In this document: piece after piece, positions 58,895 to 64,000 of the stretch
How positions within the stretch are numbered: position 1 is the stretch's first letter
Layout: the number at the start of each line of letters is the position of its first letter
Source of the DNA: PALSA-505 sp036501145
GTDB taxonomy: Bacteria; Actinomycetota; Actinomycetes; Streptosporangiales; Streptosporangiaceae
NCBI GenBank assembly: GCA_036501145.1
Contig: DASYAV010000039.1
Coordinates: 1-64,000, forward strand
Direction: 5' to 3'
Length of the DNA stretch: 64,000 nt
Position numbers and translations under genes: made by a program
The notes under the pieces: model-generated
Told to the model about the DNA's origin: nothing
Databases searched by the model: none
What the model saw: only the letters and a program-made list of their open reading frames with translations

Positions 58895-60853
58895 ATGTCC
58901 AGATGGAGGACGCTCGCCGCGGGCCTGGCCGCCGCGGCGACGGTGGCCGGCACCCTGACCGCCGTCAGTGGCCCAGCCGCGGCCGCACCCCGGCCGCGGG
59001 AGACGACGCTGAACGGCAGCGCCGCCCCGTTCACCGCCCACACCCGGTCCACCGGCGCCGTGCCCGCGGGCACCCTGCTGACCGTCGAGCTGTGGCTGAG
59101 GCCGGACCTGGCCGCCGCCACGCGGTTCGCCGCCGCGGTCAGCACGCCGGGCAGCCCCTCGTTCCGGCACTACCTGAGCCCGGCGGCCTACACCGCCCGG
59201 TTCGCCGCACCGGCGGCCGAAGTGGCGCGGGCCGAGTCGTGGCTGCGCGCCGCGGGCTTCACCGGGATCGGCACCGACTCCGGGCGGTCCTATGTGCGGG
59301 CCACCGCCCCGGTGTCGAAGATCAACGCCGCGTTCCGGGTGCGGCTGCTGAACTACCCGGCGTCGCCGTCCGTCAACGCCGGCCGCTACCGGCTGCGCGC
59401 CAACGACCACGCGGTCTCGCTGCCCACCTCGCTGGCAGGCGGCGTGCTCGCGGTGACCGGCCTGGACAACGCCGAGCTGATCAACCCGATGATCCGCACC
59501 AGCCACCCGGCCGCCGCCACCCATGCCGCCGCCGGAGCGCACGTGCCCTGCTCGCGGTACTACGGCCAGCACTTGGCCACCGGGTTGCCGAAGCAGTTCG
59601 GGGTCACGTCGTTCCCGAGTTTCGTCTGCGGGTACAGCGCCACCCAGATGCGGTCGGCCTACCGGGCGAGCTGGGCGGCCACCGGCAAGGGGCAGACGAT
59701 CGCGCTGGTCGAGCAGGGCCTGACCAAGAACATGTTCCTGACCCTGCAGGACTACGCGAAGGCCAACCACATGCCGGCGCCGTCGGCGCGGCGCTACGCC
59801 CAGCTGTCGCTGGGCAAGGACACCTGCGGCGACCCGTTCAACATCGAGGAGCAGCTCGACGTCGAGTCCTCCTACGACATGGCCCCCGGCGCGCACCAGC
59901 TCGTGGTGGGCGGGGACAGCTGCAACAGAAAAGACAACGACAACCAGGCCACGTACAACGCGGACGTCGCGATCCTGGACGGGACCGGCAACCACCCGCT
60001 GGCCACGGTGGCCTCCAACTCGTGGGAGAGCGGCACCGAGTCGCAGCCGCTGGGGCAGACCAAGCTGGTGCACGCCTACCTGCTGCGCTCGGCCGCCGAG
60101 GGCGTGGGCATGTACTTCTCGGCCGGCGACGGCTCCGGCGTGCTCGAGCCGTCCATCGACCCGGACGCGATCGCGGTCGGCGGCACCACGCTGGGCGTCG
60201 GCGCCAGCGGCCAGCGGCTGTTCGAGACCGGCTGGTCCACCGGGATATCCCAGCTGAAGAGCGGGCACTGGGCGTTCCTCGGCGAGGACGGCGCGTCCGG
60301 CGGCGGGCCCAGCGTGTTCTGGAAGCAGCCGGCCTATCAGCACGGCGTGGTGCCGGCGTCGCTGGGCAGCACCCGCAGCGCGCCGGACATCTCCGCTGAC
60401 GCCGACCCGTTCACCGGGATCAACGTGGGCCTGCTGCACTCCTCGCACGGCAAGCAGGTGTTCACGCAGGAGAGCATCGGCGGCACCAGCGAGTCCTCAC
60501 CGCTGGTGGCCGGCATGGTGACCGCGGCCCAGCAGGGCCAGAAGGTGCCGTTCGGCTTCGTCAACCCGGTGCTGTACAAGCTCAGCGGAACCAGTGCTTT
60601 GTTCGACACGCTGCCGCTGACCAGCAAGAGCCCGCCACTGTACCGCGGCATCGAGTGTGACCTGCTGGTGTTCGCCAACATCTGCCTGGGCCCGAAGACC
60701 GACCGGATCCCCAGCCTGACCACCAACGACGACCAGAGCCCGAGCATGAAGGGCTACACCGGCCAGGTCACCCTGCGCGGCTACGACAACATGACAGGAC
60801 TGGGCACCCCGGACATGCCGAACTTCGCCCGGGACCTGCGCGAGATCGGCTAG
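58895..60853 (+). CDS. Secreted S53 peptidase with pro-domain
   Basis: 652 residues from ATG 58895 with GAGGAG upstream. The signal peptide ends SGPAAAAP. A full activation pro-domain is present (LLTVELWLRPDLAAATRFAAAVSTPGSPSFRHYLSPAAYTARFAAPAAEVARAESWLRAAGF). The catalytic domain has EEQLDVESSYDMAP (Glu and Asp), YFSAGDGSG (oxyanion Asp) and IGGTSESSPLVAGMVT (Ser), with a C-terminal YDNMTGLGTPDM calcium-site region. Active at acid pH in known relatives. Disulfide-capable Cys are frequent. It is flanked by a perfect palindrome terminator. Confidence 0.95.
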   Translation: MSRWRTLAAGLAAAATVAGTLTAVSGPAAAAPRPRETTLNGSAAPFTAHTRSTGAVPAGTLLTVELWLRPDLAAATRFAAAVSTPGSPSFRHYLSPAAYTARFAAPAAEVARAESWLRAAGFTGIGTDSGRSYVRATAPVSKINAAFRVRLLNYPASPSVNAGRYRLRANDHAVSLPTSLAGGVLAVTGLDNAELINPMIRTSHPAAATHAAAGAHVPCSRYYGQHLATGLPKQFGVTSFPSFVCGYSATQMRSAYRASWAATGKGQTIALVEQGLTKNMFLTLQDYAKANHMPAPSARRYAQLSLGKDTCGDPFNIEEQLDVESSYDMAPGAHQLVVGGDSCNRKDNDNQATYNADVAILDGTGNHPLATVASNSWESGTESQPLGQTKLVHAYLLRSAAEGVGMYFSAGDGSGVLEPSIDPDAIAVGGTTLGVGASGQRLFETGWSTGISQLKSGHWAFLGEDGASGGGPSVFWKQPAYQHGVVPASLGSTRSAPDISADADPFTGINVGLLHSSHGKQVFTQESIGGTSESSPLVAGMVTAAQQGQKVPFGFVNPVLYKLSGTSALFDTLPLTSKSPPLYRGIECDLLVFANICLGPKTDRIPSLTTNDDQSPSMKGYTGQVTLRGYDNMTGLGTPDMPNFARDLREIG

Positions 60854-60860
60854 GCCGGGT

Positions 60861-60896
60861 ACCCGCCGGGGCCGCCCGCGGGCGGCCCCGGCGGGT
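60861..60896. terminator. 36-base perfect palindrome terminator
   Basis: Half-site ACCCGCCGGGGCCGCCCG followed by its exact complement, 7 bases after the S53 stop and 13 bases before the next start. Confidence 0.75.
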
Positions 60897-60908
60897 AGAC
60901 ACTGAGGC

Positions 60909-62330
60909 ATGCGGATGTCACGCCCCCGCTCGTTCCCGGCCGCTGCCCGGTCACTGGCGGTCCTGCCGCTGGCGGCAGCGCTGCTGGCCGGCTGTTCCTC
61001 CGGGCCTGCCCAGGCGGGCCCGGCAGGCAGCAGCACCGCCGCGCCCACCTCGGCAGGCCCGTCGTCGCCGCCTGACACGGCGGCCGCGACGAACTGGCCG
61101 GTCTACCACCTGAACGCGGCCCGGACCGGCCTGGCCACCGGCCTGCCGGCCGCGGGCAGGCTCAGCATCGCCTGGACCAGCAAACTGGACGGCGCCGTCT
61201 ACGGCCAGCCGCTGGTCATCGGCGGCACGGTGCTCGCGGCCACCGAGAACGACTCTGTGTACGGGCTGGACCGGGGCACCGGCCGGGTGCGCTGGCGCCG
61301 CCACCTGGGCACGCCGGTGCCGCTGTCCGCGCTGCCGTGCGGCGACATCGACCCGCTGGGCATCACCGGGACGCCGGGCTATGACCCGGCGACCGGGCTG
61401 GTGTACGTGGTGGCCGAGGAGACCGGCTACCGGCACGTGCTGTACGGCCTCACGCTCACCGGCCAGCTGAAGATCGACCGGGCGCTGCCCACCCCGGACA
61501 ACCGGCCCAGGTACGACCAGCAGCGGCCGGCCATCACGCTGGCCGGCGGTCGGGTGTACGTCGCGTTCGGTGGCCTGGACGGTGACTGCGGCCCGTACAT
61601 CGGGTCGGTGGTCAGCGTGCCGGCGTCCGGCACCGGGCCGGTGACCTCTTACCGGGTGCCGACCAGCCGGGAAGGCGCGATCTGGGGCACCGGCAACCTG
61701 GTGGCGGGCCCGCACGGCACGCTGTACGCCAGCGTCGGCAACGGCGCGTCCACCAGGGGCAGATACGACGGCAGCGACTCGGTGATCGGGCTCTCCCCCG
61801 CGCTGCACCGGGCCGGCTTCTTCGCCCCCAGCACCTGGGCTGCCGACAACGCCGGCGACCTCGATCTCGGCTCGATGTCGCCGGCCCTGCTGGGCAACGG
61901 GACGATCCTGGCCGACGGCAAACGCGGCACCGCCTACCTGCTGAACGCCGGCCAGCTGGGCGGCATCGGCGGCCAGCTGGCGAAGGCGCCGGTGTGCCGC
62001 GCCTTCGGCGGCCCCGCGGTGGACGGCGCCGTCGCCTACCTGCCCTGCGCGGACGGCGGCATGGCCGCGGTGAGCACCGCGGGCCACCGGATCCGGGTGC
62101 TGTGGCGCGGGCCCGCCGCCGCCAACGGGTCCCCGGTGCTCGGCGGCGGCGCGGTCTGGGTGCCCGACTGGGACTCCGGCATGCTGTACGAGCTGAGCCA
62201 GGCAACCGGCCGGGTGCGGCAGCACATCTCGCTGGGAGGCGCGCTGCCGCACTTCGCCTCGCCGTCGCTGTCCGGCGGTCTGGTGCTCACCGGCACGATG
62301 ACCGGCGTGACCGCGGTCACCGGCGCCTGA
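60909..62330 (+). CDS. Lipoprotein with PQQ-type beta-propeller
   Basis: 473 residues. The lipoprotein signal ends LAAALLAGCSSG (Cys about 29), then a Pro/Ser/Thr linker. Repeated blade motifs follow: LDGAVYGQPLVIGGTVLAATENDSVYGLDRGTGRVRWRRHLG, GYDPATGLVYVVAEETGY, and GGAVWVPDWDSGMLYELSQATGRVRQHISLG, which match PQQ/quinoprotein-like repeats. Catalytic residues of alcohol dehydrogenases are not evident, so it is likely a scaffold, BamB-like or sugar-binding protein. Its end overlaps the convergent S53 gene by 14 bases. Confidence 0.88.
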   Translation: MRMSRPRSFPAAARSLAVLPLAAALLAGCSSGPAQAGPAGSSTAAPTSAGPSSPPDTAAATNWPVYHLNAARTGLATGLPAAGRLSIAWTSKLDGAVYGQPLVIGGTVLAATENDSVYGLDRGTGRVRWRRHLGTPVPLSALPCGDIDPLGITGTPGYDPATGLVYVVAEETGYRHVLYGLTLTGQLKIDRALPTPDNRPRYDQQRPAITLAGGRVYVAFGGLDGDCGPYIGSVVSVPASGTGPVTSYRVPTSREGAIWGTGNLVAGPHGTLYASVGNGASTRGRYDGSDSVIGLSPALHRAGFFAPSTWAADNAGDLDLGSMSPALLGNGTILADGKRGTAYLLNAGQLGGIGGQLAKAPVCRAFGGPAVDGAVAYLPCADGGMAAVSTAGHRIRVLWRGPAAANGSPVLGGGAVWVPDWDSGMLYELSQATGRVRQHISLGGALPHFASPSLSGGLVLTGTMTGVTAVTGA

Positions 62331-64000
62331 TTCTTGAATGAACGGCTCGCGCCTGGCTGGCCGCCGCCAGGCTGAAGTTCAGCGTGCTGACCTGCCCAGC
62401 GGTCAGCGTGGCCGACTGGGTTGATGACGTGTAGCCGGTGTCGCTGGCGGTGTACTGCTGGCTGCCGGTCTCGGTGACGAACAGGTCATACAGCCCGCCG
62501 TTGATGCTGCTGTCGCCCGGCGTGGCCGCGGTAGTGGCGGTCTCAGCCGGGTTAGTGACGCTGGCCACGGTGGCGCCGTTGACCGCGTTGCCGGACGAGT
62601 CGGTGGCCCGGCCCACCAGCAGGGAACCAGCCCGCTGGGTGCAGGTGCGGCTGCCGAGGAACACGTTGTCGACCTCCCAGTAGCCCGACCATTCACCCAG
62701 GTAGCCGAACCGGACCCGCACATTGCTCTTCTGGACGGCCTGGGCGAGCGGGACCACGACGGTGGCCGGGCCGGGGTCACCGGCCCGCCCGGCGTTGCGC
62801 CACACGGTGGTCCAGGACTTGCCGCCGTTGATGGACAGGCCGACGGTGGCGGTGGAGTTGGGCGCGCCCACCAGGTCGGTATCGAAGACCAGGGCCGGGT
62901 TCTTGCCCAGGTGAACCTGCGGGCTGATCAGGTGGGTGTCCTGGTAGTGCAGCGCGCCGTCGTGACCGGAGTCGACGATGGCGAACGCGCCTTTGCTGCC
63001 GGTCTGGTTGCCGCGCAGCCCGGGATCGTTGAACACCCAGCCGGGTGTGTGAGCGTAGCCGGGGTAGTGCAGGCTGGTGTTGGTCACCGTCCAGCCCTGC
63101 CGGGCCAGGGTGGAGTTGAAGGTTTCGGTGGTGCCGTGCGAGAGCGCTGGGTGGTAGCCGATGGCATCACAGGCCAGCGTGTCGATGCCGGGGGCGATGT
63201 TCTGCGTGACGTTGCTCGTGGCGACGGTCACGGTCTGGGTGGTGGGCTGGTAGCCGGGGTAGAGCGGGGTGACGGTGAGTGTGTAGGAGCCGTTTTCCAG
63301 CAGGCTGAGCGAGTACTGGCCGGTGTCCGGGGTGGTGTAGACGGTGCCAGAGTGCCCGTTGCCGTCCGACCAGGACACCTGCGCGTACAGTGGCCAGGCT
63401 GTGCCGGTGCCGCTGGTGACGGTGCCGGACACGGTCTCGTGTGGGGTGCTGGTGAGCTGGATGTTCTCGGTGGTGGCCTGGCCCGCGGTGACGGTGACGG
63501 CCTGGGTCTGGGTCTGGTAGCCGTAATCGGAGACGCTCACCTGGTAGGAGCCGGCGGGCAGCCCGGACAGCGTGTAACTCCCGTCGCTGCCGGTGGTCCC
63601 CTGCAGGCGGGGTATCGACACGGTGGCCCCGGCGATGAGCTGCCCGGTGGAGGCGTCGGTGACCGTGCCGGTGACCGACCCGGTCGCGATGCTGGTGAAC
63701 CCGGAGACGCCGTCGGGGGTGCCCAGGCCGGTGGGGCCGTCCCAGCCGGTCCCGGCGTTGCACAGCACGTTCCCGCAGTCCCCGTTCGACCCGGAGGTGA
63801 TGTCGTTGAACACCGAGGAGCCGGCCAGGTAGTTCGCGTAGAGGTAGGACGACGGGTAGGTCCCGGAGGCTGGTGTGCCGGCCAGGGCGTAGGTGGAGGC
63901 GATCAGCGGAGAGGACAGGCTGGTCCCGCCGACCTGCAGCCAGCCGCTTTCCCCGGTCGTGTCATACACCGCCAGCCCGCTGTTGGGGTTGGCGTCGGCG
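62317..64000 (-). CDS. S53 peptidase with regulatory-like repeats, 5' part outside the window
   Basis: The frame is open to the right edge (about 560 residues visible). It begins DANPNSGLAVYDTTGESGWLQVGGTSLSSPLIASTYALAG, the catalytic-Ser block and C-terminal end of an S53 domain. Two CarboxypepD_reg-like repeats follow (GSVTGTVTDASTGQLIAGATVSI; HETVSGTVTSGTGTAWPLY), then a jelly-roll-like part (GAFAIVDSGHDGALHYQDTHLISPQVHLG) and a third repeat (GSLLVGRATDSSGNAVNGATV). The order copies the 1448-residue paralogue at 16949 but stops before the Kelch region. Glu/Asp catalytic residues lie beyond the window. Confidence 0.9.
   Translation of the reverse strand, partial: ADANPNSGLAVYDTTGESGWLQVGGTSLSSPLIASTYALAGTPASGTYPSSYLYANYLAGSSVFNDITSGSNGDCGNVLCNAGTGWDGPTGLGTPDGVSGFTSIATGSVTGTVTDASTGQLIAGATVSIPRLQGTTGSDGSYTLSGLPAGSYQVSVSDYGYQTQTQAVTVTAGQATTENIQLTSTPHETVSGTVTSGTGTAWPLYAQVSWSDGNGHSGTVYTTPDTGQYSLSLLENGSYTLTVTPLYPGYQPTTQTVTVATSNVTQNIAPGIDTLACDAIGYHPALSHGTTETFNSTLARQGWTVTNTSLHYPGYAHTPGWVFNDPGLRGNQTGSKGAFAIVDSGHDGALHYQDTHLISPQVHLGKNPALVFDTDLVGAPNSTATVGLSINGGKSWTTVWRNAGRAGDPGPATVVVPLAQAVQKSNVRVRFGYLGEWSGYWEVDNVFLGSRTCTQRAGSLLVGRATDSSGNAVNGATVASVTNPAETATTAATPGDSSINGGLYDLFVTETGSQQYTASDTGYTSSTQSATLTAGQVSTLNFSLAAASQARAVHSRIRRR

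Overview
The window is very GC-rich, densely coded DNA with short intergenic gaps, GTG/TTG starts, ATGA gene overlaps, DUF397, SigE-type ECF and SARP-era regulator families (TetR, PadR, LysR, LuxR-LAL) and secreted cellulose-active and sedolisin-type enzymes. This points to a soil actinomycete, probably filamentous (Streptosporangiales/Catenulisporales-like; the genus cannot be fixed from the sequence alone). No tRNA, rRNA or CRISPR array was seen.

Layout. 1-1.5 kb: the right end of an integrated element of visibly lower GC, with a large serine integrase; it interrupts a secreted-protein gene whose 5' part survives at 1483-1707. 2-5.7 kb: DksA-like protein, TetR regulator with an operator, a deletion scar, arylamine N-acetyltransferase and a frameshifted cytochrome P450. 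5.7-8.8 kb: an island of small accessory genes: a calpain-like cysteine protease that looks like an orphan polymorphic-toxin C-terminus, a DUF6406-like and a small acidic protein, a DUF397 protein with a coupled partner, and a small zincin. 8.9-16.8 kb: ECF sigma factor with a membrane beta-propeller partner, an amidohydrolase, a CBM2-like secreted protein, a GH9 glycosidase and an LppX/LprG-like lipoprotein. 16.9-24.5 kb: a 1448-residue secreted S53 peptidase with Kelch repeats and a giant LuxR-type ATPase regulator.

25-35.8 kb: pirin, an MFS exporter divergent from an Erm-type 23S rRNA methyltransferase (possible macrolide resistance pair), an acyl-CoA synthetase, an ABC-2 exporter with a LolA-like secreted protein, and a divergent OmpR-type two-component system that probably controls it. 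35.7-47.5 kb: a terminal-oxidase locus. On the minus strand an operon encodes a CuA-like cupredoxin, subunits II, I and III, a CtaG assembly protein, a one-helix protein and heme o synthase; next to it lie a second (frameshifted) CtaG, a SCO1 copper chaperone, an orphan response regulator and a TlpA thioredoxin. Together these cover electron entry, catalysis, heme supply, CuA/CuB metallation and thiol reduction.

47.5-64 kb: an orphan iron-type ABC ATPase under a near-consensus DtxR/IdeR box, an HtrA-like protease, DapE, a PadR/DHA2 exporter pair with a clear operator, a LysR/aminotransferase divergent pair, a GDSL hydrolase, a second S53 peptidase, a PQQ-propeller lipoprotein, and a third S53 peptidase cut by the right edge. 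Several genes carry single-base frame breaks, mostly in G/C runs; these may be real decay or sequence errors.
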